From: JAKOQB01 sp036824465
GTDB taxonomy: Bacteria; Pseudomonadota; Gammaproteobacteria; Burkholderiales; Burkholderiaceae_F
Direction: 5' to 3'
Assembly: GCA_036824465.1 (NCBI GenBank)
Contig: DAITAC010000011.1
Span: forward strand, 1-61,458
DNA: 61,458 nucleotides
Below the pieces are notes generated by a model. The model saw only the letters and a program-made list of their open reading frames with translations. It ran no database searches and was not told where the DNA came from. Shown piece after piece: positions 16,340 through 24,679 of this stretch (positions within the stretch are counted from its first letter, which is position 1; each line of letters opens with the position of its first letter). A program made the position numbers and the translations under genes.

Positions 16340-17473
16340 TTACGCCGTGCGCCTTTGCCCCATCTCGCGCCGGATCCAGTCGTGCAGGTGGATCATGCCG
16401 TCCTCGTGCGGCGTGTGGTACGGACCGACGTCGTCTTCGCCAGCGACCCATAGCGCACGGCGGCCTTTGTGCAGGCGCGTGCACACCTCGGCGTCCTCCG
16501 CCGCGCTTTCGGCGTAGGCAGCCTGGTGTGCTTCGACGATCTGCGGCTCGAATGCCTTGACTTCTTCCGGATAGTAGAACTCGACGATGTTGGTGGTGTG
16601 ATCGGGGCTGCGCGGGATCAGCGTGCTGACGACGAGGCAATACGGGTACCACTCGATCATCACATTCGGGTACAGGATCGACCACACGGTGCCGTACTTG
16701 GGCAGCTTGCCGCCCGAGTACGTGAGGATCGCGTCGCGATACCTGGCGTAGTTCGGTGAAACCTGCGACTTCAGCTCGTCCTTGATGCCGAGAATCTGAT
16801 AACTCCACGCCCGCCCGAAGCCCCACTCGTAGTTGCCGGCATCGACCCACTGTTGCAGCCCGGGGTGCATCGCCTCGACGTGATAAAGCTCCAGGAAAAT
16901 CTCGAGGAACGTCTTCCAGTTGAACGGGCATTCGTCGACCTGGAGGCGATCGAACACGTAACCGCTGTAGTCGTAGTCGGCGGCGAGCGGGAAGTCCTTC
17001 AGGTCTTCAGTCGGATCACGCGGGCCGGCAAACAGCAGTCCGTTCCAGCTGGTGAGCGGCGTGCGCGGCAGTTTGCACTGGGGCGTGGTGTCGAAGTCCG
17101 GCGCGCCGAGCAGCTTGCCGTCGAGGTCATAGGTCCAGCGATGCGCGGGACACACGATGTTCTGCACGTTGCCGCGCCGGTCGAGCAACTGTGCCTGCCG
17201 ATGCCGGCACACATTTGAAAGCAGGTTGACGCCGGAGGCCGAGCGGACGAGCACTTTGCCGTTTTCGGTCCACGGCAGCACCTTGTAGTCGCCGACATTC
17301 GGCACCATCAGCTCGTGACCGACATAGTTGGGGCCGCGGTTGAACAGCAGCAGCATCTCGCGCTCGAACCACGCGGGATCGAGGTACCAGCTGATCGGCA
17401 GCGGATGCGTGCGCTCGAGCAGCCGCGGGTCGAGATTCGAGCGACGCGAAATCCTGGTTTCGGGTGCATTCAT
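16340..17473 (-). CDS. Rieske-type aromatic ring-hydroxylating oxygenase alpha subunit
   Basis: A 377-residue oxygenase. The Rieske [2Fe-2S] site is C89-x-H91 and C108-x2-H111 (CRHRQAQL, CPAHRW). The mononuclear iron site is formed by H198 and H203 in ELYHVEAMHPGL with a later acidic ligand. The length and the WKTFLEIFLE bridge segment fit alpha subunits of the carnitine/stachydrine/aromatic oxygenase group. No beta subunit or reductase is adjacent, so electron supply must come from elsewhere. ATG 17473 is chosen because the 30 upstream codons are not oxygenase-like. First gene of a Rieske-cupin-MBL-GNAT operon. Confidence 0.88.
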   Translation of the reverse strand: MNAPETRISRRSNLDPRLLERTHPLPISWYLDPAWFEREMLLLFNRGPNYVGHELMVPNVGDYKVLPWTENGKVLVRSASGVNLLSNVCRHRQAQLLDRRGNVQNIVCPAHRWTYDLDGKLLGAPDFDTTPQCKLPRTPLTSWNGLLFAGPRDPTEDLKDFPLAADYDYSGYVFDRLQVDECPFNWKTFLEIFLELYHVEAMHPGLQQWVDAGNYEWGFGRAWSYQILGIKDELKSQVSPNYARYRDAILTYSGGKLPKYGTVWSILYPNVMIEWYPYCLVVSTLIPRSPDHTTNIVEFYYPEEVKAFEPQIVEAHQAAYAESAAEDAEVCTRLHKGRRALWVAGEDDVGPYHTPHEDGMIHLHDWIRREMGQRRTA

Positions 17474-17572
17474 CGTCGAGGTCTCCGGTTCCGCTGTGTC
17501 CGCATTCGGCGCGCGATCATACGCGCGCACGCTGGCACACAACGCGGCAAGCAGGCGCGGCACTGACCCTCA

Positions 17573-17992
17573 TCAACTCTGCAGCAAGGCCCATATCCAT
17601 TTTCCGAGTAGCCACGTGAGCCACAGGCACAGCAGCCACACCCCGATGACGAGTACCGCGCCAACCGCGCTGCGTGGTCGATCACGCCGCTCGGCCAGCC
17701 ATTGATCAGCGCGCGCGCGACTGTCTTCGAGCACGTTCGCGGGCAGCAGCCGCAGTGCGAACCAGATCAACCCCGCCAGCAGCAGCACGTCATCGAGGTA
17801 GCCGAAGATGGGCACGAAGTCGGGAATCAGGTCGATCGGTGAAAGCGCATAGGCGACGGCGAACGCGCCGAGCAGCCGCGCGCTCAGGGGTGCCTGCGGG
17901 TGCTGGAATGCGAACCACAGCGTCAGCGCGTCGCGTTTCAGTCGCCGGGCGCGCTCCTGTAGGCGCATGTGCAGCCGGACAAAGGCGTTCAA
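17573..17992 (-). CDS. YkvA/DUF1232 membrane protein
   Basis: 139 residues with the DUF1232 core ALSPIDLIPDFVPIFGYLDDVLLL (the SPIDLIPDxIPxxGxxDD signature), then a second hydrophobic segment at the C-terminus (about 110-135). Function unknown in the family; membrane-associated. The start given is TTG at 17992, forming a TTGA overlap with the alkD stop; an ATG at 17968 is the alternative and keeps the whole domain. Confidence 0.82.
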   Translation of the reverse strand: MNAFVRLHMRLQERARRLKRDALTLWFAFQHPQAPLSARLLGAFAVAYALSPIDLIPDFVPIFGYLDDVLLLAGLIWFALRLLPANVLEDSRARADQWLAERRDRPRSAVGAVLVIGVWLLCLWLTWLLGKWIWALLQS

Positions 17993-18684
17993 GGGCCGAT
18001 CCGTTTCAGGGCCTCGCGCAGCGTCAGTGGCGACAGTCGGTCGCGGTAATTGCGGCAGAACGTGCGTACTTCGGCCGGCGCCGCGTACGCACGCTCGCGC
18101 AGCGCCCAGCCAATGCCCTTGCGCAGGAAGAACTCATCGGAGTCGATCGAAGGCAGGATGCAGTCGTACATCAGCTTTGCATCGAACTCCGACTTCATGC
18201 GGCGCTGGCACAGGAATGACGCGCGTCGCAACCAGATGTCGCGGCCGCGCGCCCAGCGTCGCAACACCGGTTCTATCCTGGCGGGTTCGTCGCGCAGAAG
18301 CTGCGCGATTGCCTCGCCCGAGATGTCGTCGCAGTAATCCCACCACGCACCTTCGACGATGAACCGCTCGAACAGCGGCAGCAGCGTCAGGTTCATCAGG
18401 CGCGCATTGCTGCCGGTGCGTGCAAGTTCGATCGCGCAGTAACGCTCCTCGCGATGGCTGGCGCCACGCCACAATGCGCGCACTGTCTGTGCCAGTTCCG
18501 CGGCGGTCCCGATCGGGTGACGCCGGCACACCTCGCGCAACAACCGGCGGCGCTCGGGTGTCTTGATGCCGAAAAAGGGTAACGCGGATTTCATGTAAGC
18601 CTGCATCGGTGCGGCGTTGCGCGGATCGGCGTGCGCAGCCAGCGCGGTGCGAAGCTCATCGATCAATCGGACGTGCGCAGGCAT
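17989..18684 (-). CDS. AlkD-like DNA alkylation repair protein
   Basis: A 231-residue HEAT-repeat DNA glycosylase of the AlkC/AlkD family, which removes bulky or cationic alkyl purines without base flipping. Family residues are visible in SALPFFGIKTPERR, the WDYCDDISGEA region (active-site Trp and Asp), DIWLRRASFLCQ and the KGIGWALRERA motif. It is coupled to the YkvA gene by a TTGA overlap. It is divergent from the Spy-like gene, sharing the region that holds the Cpx-type site. Confidence 0.9.
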   Translation of the reverse strand: MPAHVRLIDELRTALAAHADPRNAAPMQAYMKSALPFFGIKTPERRRLLREVCRRHPIGTAAELAQTVRALWRGASHREERYCAIELARTGSNARLMNLTLLPLFERFIVEGAWWDYCDDISGEAIAQLLRDEPARIEPVLRRWARGRDIWLRRASFLCQRRMKSEFDAKLMYDCILPSIDSDEFFLRKGIGWALRERAYAAPAEVRTFCRNYRDRLSPLTLREALKRIGP

Positions 18685-18698
18685 GACTGGGCCAATCG

Positions 18699-18713
18699 TT
18701 TACACAACTTTAC
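18699..18713. promoter_or_regulatory. CpxR-box-like direct repeat upstream of the Spy-like gene
   Basis: TTTAC-ACAAC-TTTAC at 18699-18713; on the minus strand this reads GTAAA-N5-GTAAA, the E. coli CpxR consensus. The repeat extends as TTTACACAAC then TTTACACAGC, a perfect 10-base period as expected for tandem OmpR-family half-sites on one DNA face. It lies about 94 bases before the Spy-like ATG, and that operon encodes an OmpR-family regulator. It may also affect divergent alkD. Confidence 0.6.
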
Positions 18714-18806
18714 ACAGCGAACACTCAGGGGAAACCTGTCTGGGTCAAAGTGGCGACCGTGGGCGCATCGTCGCACCCAGATAACCAAGTCAGAAAGGGA
18801 ATCCAG

Positions 18807-19364
18807 ATGAACGACAAGCAAACTGCTTCCGAATCGCCGAACACGGCTCCGAAAAACCGCGCGCGTCGTTGGACGCTGGCTGGCCTGGGTGTTGCATCGG
18901 TCGCAGCGATCGCGGCGATCGGCACCGGCTGGCACACCAAGGCACATGCGTTTGGACCTGGTGGACACGGTGGATTCATGGGACGCGGCTTCGGAGGCGC
19001 GATGGACCCCGAGGCAATGGGCAAGCGGCTGGACGCGATGGTCGCGTTCGCACTGGCAGATATCGATGCCACCGCTGACCAGAAGACCCGTATCAGCGTG
19101 ATCGCCAAGCAGGCCGCGACCGATCTGGCGCCGCTGCGCAAGATGCACATGGAAGCGCGCCAGAAATCGATGGCGCTGCTGACGCAGCCCACCATTGACC
19201 GCGCCCAGCTCGAAGCATTGCGGGTCCAGCAGATGCAGCTCGGCGACACCGTGAGTCGCCGCATGCTGCAGGCGATTGCCGATGCGGCCGAGGTGCTGAA
19301 CGCAGATCAACGTGCCAAGCTGGCGCAGAAGTGGCAGTCTCGCCATGGTGCCCGCCACAGCTGA
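18807..19364 (+). CDS. Spy/CpxP-family periplasmic protein
   Basis: 185 residues with a hydrophobic segment at about 20-45 and an AHA cleavage-like site, then a Gly/His-rich stretch (FGPGGHGGFMGRGFGG), then helices with two LTxxQ-like motifs (IDATADQKTR and VLNADQRAK). Spy/CpxP proteins are ATP-independent periplasmic chaperones or metal and stress sensors that modulate a kinase. ATG 18807 follows AGAAAGGGA. It heads an operon with a response regulator and kinase, which fits a Cpx-like feedback circuit. The Gly/His segment may bind metal (inference). Confidence 0.85.
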   Translation: MNDKQTASESPNTAPKNRARRWTLAGLGVASVAAIAAIGTGWHTKAHAFGPGGHGGFMGRGFGGAMDPEAMGKRLDAMVAFALADIDATADQKTRISVIAKQAATDLAPLRKMHMEARQKSMALLTQPTIDRAQLEALRVQQMQLGDTVSRRMLQAIADAAEVLNADQRAKLAQKWQSRHGARHS

Positions 19365-19374
19365 TCAAGCAGGC

Positions 19375-19539
19375 GTGGCGTGTGCGCGGCCCTCGCTGCT
19401 GCAAGCCACGCTCTACATCCTGGTCACATTGCTTGCGTGGGTTCTGGATCGCTGCGTACGCGCTGAAGAGGCGGCGATCGCAGCACAGTTCGGTGCTGCG
19501 TATGCCGCGTATCGTGCCCAGGTGCGGCGTTGGCTCTAG
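19375..19539 (+). pseudogene. C-terminal remnant of an isoprenylcysteine carboxyl methyltransferase-family protein
   Basis: A short frame ends RAEEAAIAAQFGAAYAAY then RAQVRRWL, preceded by one hydrophobic segment. This resembles the C-terminus of ICMT/PEMT-family membrane methyltransferases (a conserved RxEE...FGxAYxxY...RRW pattern). The rest of the about 150-200 residue enzyme is missing, and its 5' side is occupied by the Spy-like gene. It therefore looks like a truncated relic between that gene and the response regulator. A short functional peptide cannot be excluded. Confidence 0.55.
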
Positions 19540-19586
19540 CTTCGGCCTCATTCGCGTCACAGCGCCTTCGGCCGCACAATACCGTC

Positions 19587-20282
19587 GTGCCGAAACTGCT
19601 GCTGATCGATGACGACGCGCGCCTCGCCGCGATGGTGCGCGATTACCTGCACAGCCACGGCATCGATGTCGACGTCGCGGCCGACGGCGCGCACGGGTTG
19701 GCGCGCCTTTCGCGAGACGACGTCGATCTCGTGATCCTCGACCTGATGCTGCCGGACACGGACGGGCTCGACCTGTGCCGCCGCATCCGCGCTGAGCGCG
19801 GCGAAGTCGCCGCGGTGCCCATCCTGATGCTGACCGCCAAAGGCGATCCGCTGGATCGCGTGATTGGCCTGGAAATGGGTGCGGATGACTACCTGCCCAA
19901 GCCGTTCGAGCCGCGCGAACTTCTGGCGCGCATCCGTGCGCTGCTGCGGCGATCGCGAACGGTGCCGAACGATCAGGTGCTGCGGTTTGGACGGCTGGAG
20001 ATCGATCGCGGTGCGCGGCTCGTGCGCGTTGGTGGCGAGCTGCGTCCACTGACCTCGCATCAGTTCGATCTGCTGCTGGCGCTGGCCGAGCACGCGGGGC
20101 GCGTTGCGTCGCGCGAGCAGCTGATGGAATGGGTGCGCGGCGCAGCGCTCGATGCGTTCGATCGCTCGATCGATGTACACGTTGCGCGGCTGCGCGCGCT
20201 GATTGAGGACGATCCGCGCCAGCCCAAGCGCATCATCACGGTGCGTGGCGCAGGTTACGTGTTCGCCAAGGTGCAGGATTGA
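19587..20282 (+). CDS. OmpR/CpxR-family response regulator
   Basis: 231 residues. The receiver domain has the acidic pair DDD near residue 8, phospho-acceptor D52 in ILDLMLPD, Thr in MLTAKGD and Lys in LPKPFEPREL. The C-terminal winged helix is OmpR-type and ends with RSIDVHVARLRALIEDDP...ITVRGAGYVF. The start is GTG 19587 (VPKLLLIDDD); upstream codons are not conserved. It is coupled to the kinase by a TTGA overlap and probably acts on the CpxR-like repeat at 18699. Confidence 0.93.
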   Translation: MPKLLLIDDDARLAAMVRDYLHSHGIDVDVAADGAHGLARLSRDDVDLVILDLMLPDTDGLDLCRRIRAERGEVAAVPILMLTAKGDPLDRVIGLEMGADDYLPKPFEPRELLARIRALLRRSRTVPNDQVLRFGRLEIDRGARLVRVGGELRPLTSHQFDLLLALAEHAGRVASREQLMEWVRGAALDAFDRSIDVHVARLRALIEDDPRQPKRIITVRGAGYVFAKVQD

Positions 20283-21538
20283 CGCCCCATCGCGGCCGCC
20301 TGTACTGGCGCATCTGGCTTGCGATGCTCGCCAGCCTGGTGGCGTTCACACTGTTGGTGGGCCTGACCTGGCACTTCCTGGGCGAGCGTACGTTCGGCCC
20401 GAACGTGCGCGCGTGGGCCGAAATCGCGAGTTCCCTGCTGCCACCGGCCAGCGCGCCGGCCGAGGAGCAGAGGGCCGCGTTGCAGGCCTGGCATGAAAAG
20501 CTGCGGGCCGACCTTGCCTTGTACGGTCCCGACGGTGCGCTGATCGCAGCCACTGCGCCGGATTTGCCGCTGCCACAAGGCAGTGACGAATGGCTCGTCA
20601 CTCGGCACGGACCGGCGTTCGCGGTGCGCTTGCCGGACGGCCGCGTGATGGTCACGCGCCGCCACGGCAAACGCCCGCCGCCTCCGTTGGGTCTGATGTC
20701 GACGTTGCTGCTGCTTGCGGTCGGGGTGGGCATCGGCGCGTATCCGGTCGCGCGTCGCATCACACGCCGGCTGGAACGATTGCAGGCAGGCGTTGATCGG
20801 CTGGGGCAGGGCGAGCTGACCGCGCGGGTGAAAGTCGAGGGTCGCGACGAAATCGCGCAACTTGCGACGCGCTTCAACGCGGCGGCCGGCCGGATTGAGC
20901 AGCTGGTGCAATCGCACCGGACGCTGCTCGCAAACGCGTCACACGAATTGCGCTCTCCGCTTGCGCGCGTTCGGATGGCGGTTGAAATGCTGGGCGCCGA
21001 TGCGCGGCCCGACCTGAAGCGGGAGCTGGAGCGGGACATTGCCGAACTCGACGCATTGATCGACGAAATCCTGCTCGCGACCCGGTTGGATGCGACCGAC
21101 GTTCGCGGCGAGTTCGAGCGCGTCGACTTCACTGCGCTGGTGGCCGAGGAGTGCGTGCGAACCGCCGCGCTGCTCGAAGCACAGCCGGCCGCCGTGCAGG
21201 GTTCGCCGCGACTGCTGCACCGGCTGGTGCGCAATCTGCTCGAAAACGCTCAGCGCTATGGCAACGGCGCGCCGGTGGACGTTGCGCTGACGGCGAGTGA
21301 TCGCGTAGTGCTCGACGTCTGCGACCGCGGCCCAGGTATCGCCGTCGATGAACGCGAGCGCATCTTCGAGCCGTTCTATCGTGCGCGCGGCACGGCAGAA
21401 TCGGCCGGCGGCGTCGGACTCGGACTGGCACTGGTACGCAAGGTTGCCGAACAGCACGGCGGTCGCGTCGAGTGCTTCGCACGCGACGGTGGTGGCAGCG
21501 TGTTCCGGGTCACTCTGCCGCGTGCTGCGGGCTCATGA
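20279..21538 (+). CDS. Sensor histidine kinase (Cpx/Rst-like)
   Basis: 419 residues. TM1 lies at about 10-32, a short periplasmic sensor follows (about 33-137), TM2 at about 138-160, HAMP at about 160-212, then HisKA with phospho-acceptor H222 in ASHELRSPLARVR. The HATPase_c domain carries NLLENAQRYG, DRGPGI, FEPFYR and GVGLGLALV. The periplasmic domain is small, consistent with a partner protein such as the Spy-like product providing the signal. It starts at TTG 20279, overlapping the regulator stop. The next gene is convergent. Confidence 0.92.
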   Translation: MTPHRGRLYWRIWLAMLASLVAFTLLVGLTWHFLGERTFGPNVRAWAEIASSLLPPASAPAEEQRAALQAWHEKLRADLALYGPDGALIAATAPDLPLPQGSDEWLVTRHGPAFAVRLPDGRVMVTRRHGKRPPPPLGLMSTLLLLAVGVGIGAYPVARRITRRLERLQAGVDRLGQGELTARVKVEGRDEIAQLATRFNAAAGRIEQLVQSHRTLLANASHELRSPLARVRMAVEMLGADARPDLKRELERDIAELDALIDEILLATRLDATDVRGEFERVDFTALVAEECVRTAALLEAQPAAVQGSPRLLHRLVRNLLENAQRYGNGAPVDVALTASDRVVLDVCDRGPGIAVDERERIFEPFYRARGTAESAGGVGLGLALVRKVAEQHGGRVECFARDGGGSVFRVTLPRAAGS

Positions 21539-21569
21539 TGGGTCGCGCCAGCAACGCGTGCCGTCACGG

Positions 21570-22454
21570 CTAACCGAGTTCGTCAATCGATTTCGGCCAG
21601 CTTGACTTCAGCAGGCGCGACAGCGCACGGTCCGCGAGGATCCTGCCGCCGGTCTGGCAGCGCGCGCAGTAGTTTGTTTCGTTGTCGGCATAGACGATCC
21701 GCTGCACTGGTGCGCCACAGACCGGACAAGGCAGGCCGAACTTGCCGTGCACTGCCATCTCGGGGCGAAACGCGGTGACGTCCTCCGGGAATGCCCCCGC
21801 GCTGCTGTCGCGCAATCGTTCGGTCCATTCGCTCAACACGGTGCGGATCGCCTCGTACAAGCGCACAACCTCGACGGAATTCAGCGACTGCGTCAGCGCA
21901 ATCGGAGAAAGCTTCGCGCGATGCAGGATCTCGTCGGAATACGAATTTCCGATTCCCGCAAAAAGATGCGGATCGGTCAGCGCGCGCTTGAGGGTGTGGT
22001 TGGCTTGCGTAAGACGAGACTGGAAGGCGTCCGGGGTCATCGTGAGCGGCTCGATGCCGCCGGGGTTGAATGCGCCGAGCGCCTCGACGCCGCGCGCCAG
22101 ATGCAGCGACGCGCGACGCTTGCTGCCAGCTTCAGTAAACGCGAGCGTGCCATGCTCGAAGGCGAACGTCGCCAGCGTGATCCTGGCTGGCGACTTCCTG
22201 CCCGGCAGCAACCAGCGCAGGCGACCCGCGACCATCAGGTGCATCACGGCGTGCAGATCGTCTTCGAATGTCAGCACCACGCGTTTGCCGATGCGAGAGG
22301 ACCCGACGAACCTCTTACCCTCGAAGGCGGCCGGCTTTGGCTCGACGCTGCGCAGGACAAACGGATTCAGCGCCGAAAGCCGATGCAGAAACCGCGCGCC
22401 AAGCAGCCGGTCGAGATGCTCGAGGTAGACGGTAAGGTCGGGTAACTCGGGCAT
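21570..22454 (-). CDS. Fpg/Nei-family DNA glycosylase
   Basis: 294 residues. It begins MPELPD: Pro2 is the catalytic nucleophile and Glu3 is conserved. A beta-sandwich Lys is in SRIGKRVV, a helix-two-turn-helix with DPHLFAGIGNSYSDEIL, and a zinc finger CPVC-x16-CARC near residues 243-266. It excises oxidised bases with AP-lyase activity. MPELPD instead of MPELPE and a tail of about 27 residues after the zinc finger (GGRILADRALSRLLK...) separate it from canonical MutM, so the substrate range may differ. Monocistronic and convergent with the kinase gene. Confidence 0.88.
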   Translation of the reverse strand: MPELPDLTVYLEHLDRLLGARFLHRLSALNPFVLRSVEPKPAAFEGKRFVGSSRIGKRVVLTFEDDLHAVMHLMVAGRLRWLLPGRKSPARITLATFAFEHGTLAFTEAGSKRRASLHLARGVEALGAFNPGGIEPLTMTPDAFQSRLTQANHTLKRALTDPHLFAGIGNSYSDEILHRAKLSPIALTQSLNSVEVVRLYEAIRTVLSEWTERLRDSSAGAFPEDVTAFRPEMAVHGKFGLPCPVCGAPVQRIVYADNETNYCARCQTGGRILADRALSRLLKSSWPKSIDELG

Positions 22455-22481
22455 CGCCCGTGTGTTTGCGCTGGCGAACGA

Positions 22482-22643
22482 TCAGGCCAGCTTGTCGCGC
22501 CGCGCGGCGCGAGCCGCCTGGGCCGGCGTCATGCCGCTTTCGAACATGTCGGACCAGCGCGTGTCGTCGAGCATGTCGTGCGCGCGCATGACATGCCAGT
22601 CCAGTTCGCGGCAAACGGCGGCCAGCCACTCGAAAATCGTCAT
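22482..22643 (-). CDS. Small hypothetical protein, 53 residues
   Basis: The frame ATG 22643 to TGA 22482 is preceded by GGGGGTGAC, a strong ribosome site. The product starts MTIFEWLAAVCRELDWHVMR and ends in an Ala/Arg-rich helix (TPAQAARAARRDKLA). Amphipathic and cytoplasmic; I recognise no domain. It lies 27 bases upstream of the Fpg/Nei gene on the same strand, so the two may be co-transcribed. Confidence 0.6.
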   Translation of the reverse strand: MTIFEWLAAVCRELDWHVMRAHDMLDDTRWSDMFESGMTPAQAARAARRDKLA

Positions 22644-22711
22644 GTCACCCCCAGATTCTGCGAAATCATGATAGCGGCGCTATGCTCCGCGCCGAACAAA
22701 AGGAACTCCCG

Positions 22712-23122
22712 ATGGCAGACAACAACTCGACGCGCGACGTACGCATGGACGCCAACGACCTCTGGCGCGAGGAGATCGTGACCGACCGCAAGATCGGCAC
22801 GATCCGCATGATGGTGCCGATCAAGGCAGACGGCTCGACCGACCCATCCCGGGCCACCGTCTATACGGGCGAAGCGCAGATGATGACCAACATGGGTCCG
22901 TTGCCGATCAACTTCGAGATCGAGGCCAAGTCACTCGCCGAAGCGGTGAGCGGCTATGCCGCCGCAGCAAAGGTTGCGATCGAGCGCACCGTGCGCGAAC
23001 TGCAGGAGATGCGGCGCGAAGCGGCGTCAGGACTCGTGCTGCCCGGTCAGGGAAGTGGCTTCGGTCCGGGCGGAATTCCGCCCGGACTGGGCGGCGGCCG
23101 CGGCAAGATCCAGATGCCGTAA
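22712..23122 (+). CDS. Conserved-looking hypothetical protein with Gly-rich tail
   Basis: 136 residues, with the ATG after AAAGGAACTCCCG. The first 105 residues are mixed and hydrophilic (NDLWREEIVTDRKIGTIRMM, then an alternating segment and a helix with Glu/Arg). The last 25 are Gly/Pro-rich (GSGFGPGGIPPGLGGGRGK). No signal peptide and no membrane helix. Codon usage is like that of its neighbours. Function not recognised. It may share its promoter region divergently with the 53-residue gene. Confidence 0.7.
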   Translation: MADNNSTRDVRMDANDLWREEIVTDRKIGTIRMMVPIKADGSTDPSRATVYTGEAQMMTNMGPLPINFEIEAKSLAEAVSGYAAAAKVAIERTVRELQEMRREAASGLVLPGQGSGFGPGGIPPGLGGGRGKIQMP

Positions 23123-23154
23123 CGCTTTTGCCGCGTGGTTGGCTCAACCGCCAG

Positions 23155-24027
23155 TTACAGCTGGCGCGCCTCGAACGTATTGCACGCCTTCATGCTTCCA
23201 GTTTCTAAGCCGGTGCGAAACCAGCGCACCCGCTGCTCCGCGGAGCCGTGTGTGAACGATTCCGGCACCGCGTAACCCTGCGTCCGTTTCTGCAGCACGT
23301 CGTCGCCGATACGGCTTGCGGCGCGCAGCGCTTCTTCCACATCGCCCGATTCGAGAATCTGCCGCGAGCGATTGGCGTGGTGCGCCCAGATGCCGGCGAA
23401 GCAGTCCGCCTGCAGTTCGATTCGCACCGAGACCTGGTTGTACTGCGCCTCGCTCATCCGGCTGCGCATCTGTGCGGTCTTTTCCATGATGCCGAGCTGA
23501 TTCTGGACGTGGTGGCCGATTTCGTGGGCGACCACGTACGCTTGCGCGAAATCGCCGGCAGCGCCGAAGCGTTGCTGCAGCAGTTGGAAGAACGACGTGT
23601 CGAGATAGACCTTCTGGTCTTCGGGGCAGTAGAAGGGACCGGCTGCGGACTGCCCGGTGCCGCACGCGGTCGGATAGGCATTGGTGAAGAGCACCAGCTT
23701 CGGCGCCCGATATTCACCGCCGCCCTGCTTGAACAGTGCGCCCCAGGTGTCCTCGGTGTCGGCGAGTACCACGGCCATGAAGCGACCGATCTCATCGGTG
23801 GGCTTCTTAGCCGGACCGCTCGGCGCCTGCGTCGGCGCCCCTGATTCCAGGCCGCCGAGCACGCTCATGACCATCTGCGGGTCGACACCGAGAAAGTACG
23901 ATGCGATGACGGCGATGACGATCGTGCCGATGCCGAGCCCGCGGCCGCCAATCGGCAGTCCGCCGCGACCGCCGCTTTCGCCGCGGCGATCCTCAACGTT
24001 GTCGCTTTCCCGCCCGTCTGTTTTCAT
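23155..24027 (-). CDS. YpfJ-family neutral zinc metallopeptidase
   Basis: 290 residues. An N-terminal cytoplasmic segment rich in Arg/Gly is followed by one membrane helix (about 33-50, LGIGTIVIAVIASYFLGV) and a zincin domain with HEIGHHVQ at about residue 168 and the third-ligand region ELQADCFAGIWAHH. Members are predicted membrane-anchored proteases of unknown substrate. ATG 24027 has GGAGGGCTTGG in front; the frame is open seven codons further. The CG-rich N-terminus and the RxGxxxDN motif match the family. Confidence 0.92.
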   Translation of the reverse strand: MKTDGRESDNVEDRRGESGGRGGLPIGGRGLGIGTIVIAVIASYFLGVDPQMVMSVLGGLESGAPTQAPSGPAKKPTDEIGRFMAVVLADTEDTWGALFKQGGGEYRAPKLVLFTNAYPTACGTGQSAAGPFYCPEDQKVYLDTSFFQLLQQRFGAAGDFAQAYVVAHEIGHHVQNQLGIMEKTAQMRSRMSEAQYNQVSVRIELQADCFAGIWAHHANRSRQILESGDVEEALRAASRIGDDVLQKRTQGYAVPESFTHGSAEQRVRWFRTGLETGSMKACNTFEARQL

Positions 24028-24137
24028 CCAAGCCCTCCGCTGTCCCAAGCGTCACATTCAAGCACAAGGCGGCCACCTTCTCCAGCGGAACGGCCGCACA
24101 CAAACAAACGCGAGAGCGGCGGGCAGACGAGTCTTGC

Positions 24138-24569
24138 CTAATCGAAACTGCGGTGGTGCTTCACTTTCCAGTACTTCCTGCCATGTCCAGGTGGATTGAA
24201 CCACGGCCCGCGGTAGGCGAACGGACCCGGTGCGAACACCCGCGGCGGTGCGACCACATAACGGGGCGCACGGTAATAGACGGGTGGCGGCGCGACCAGG
24301 ATCGGGGCAGAGTAGATAGGCGGCTCATAGACCGGGGGCGAATAGATCGGGGGTGAGTAAGCCGGGGATGAGTAAACCGGGGGTGAGTAAATCGGGGGTG
24401 AGTAAACCGGCGCGTAGATCGGTTGCGGGTACGGCGTGCCGAAGCGAATTCCGATCTCGGGCGTGTCAATGCGTATCGACACCTGCTGTGCATGGGCCGA
24501 ATTGAAGGCAGTGCAGGCAGCGCCGATGATGAATGCGGCTGCCGCGATGAATACGAATCTGTGCGTCAT
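24138..24569 (-). CDS. Secreted Pro/Tyr-repeat protein
   Basis: 143 residues. A signal peptide (about 1-27, AHAQ) is followed by VSIRIDTPEIGIRFGTPYP, then a run of YSPPI/YSPPV/YEPPI-type pentapeptides (about residues 52-87), and a C-terminal PGPFAYRGPWFNPPGHGRKYWK segment. The N-terminal pattern and the basic GHxRKYWK end recur in small exported betaproteobacterial proteins of unknown role, such as the one at 55886. It is probably periplasmic or surface-exposed; the repeats could form a polyproline II rod. Repeat number may vary between strains. Confidence 0.75.
   Translation of the reverse strand: MTHRFVFIAAAAFIIGAACTAFNSAHAQQVSIRIDTPEIGIRFGTPYPQPIYAPVYSPPIYSPPVYSSPAYSPPIYSPPVYEPPIYSAPILVAPPPVYYRAPRYVVAPPRVFAPGPFAYRGPWFNPPGHGRKYWKVKHHRSFD
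24310..24414. repeat. Seven tandem 15-base repeats in the Pro/Tyr protein gene
   Basis: Seven consecutive 15-base units of the form GAGTAAACCGGGGGT begin at 24310, 24325, 24340, 24355, 24370, 24385 and 24400. The central ones differ by only one or two bases. Each encodes one YSPPx pentapeptide on the minus strand. Near-identity at third codon positions points to recent expansion by slippage rather than selection on protein alone. Confidence 0.8.
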
Positions 24570-24679
24570 GTCGTTGCTCCAGGTCGAGGGTTCGCGTGAA
24601 CCCTGCTCAGAACAACGTGTTCGCCTCCATTACGCCGACCGGATCTGGCGCCAGTGTTTTGCCAGTTGTTACGGGGCCG

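Noticed and set aside
24310..24414. Direct repeats considered as a CRISPR array
   Set aside because: The units are contiguous 15-mers inside a coding region with no spacers and no cas genes nearby.
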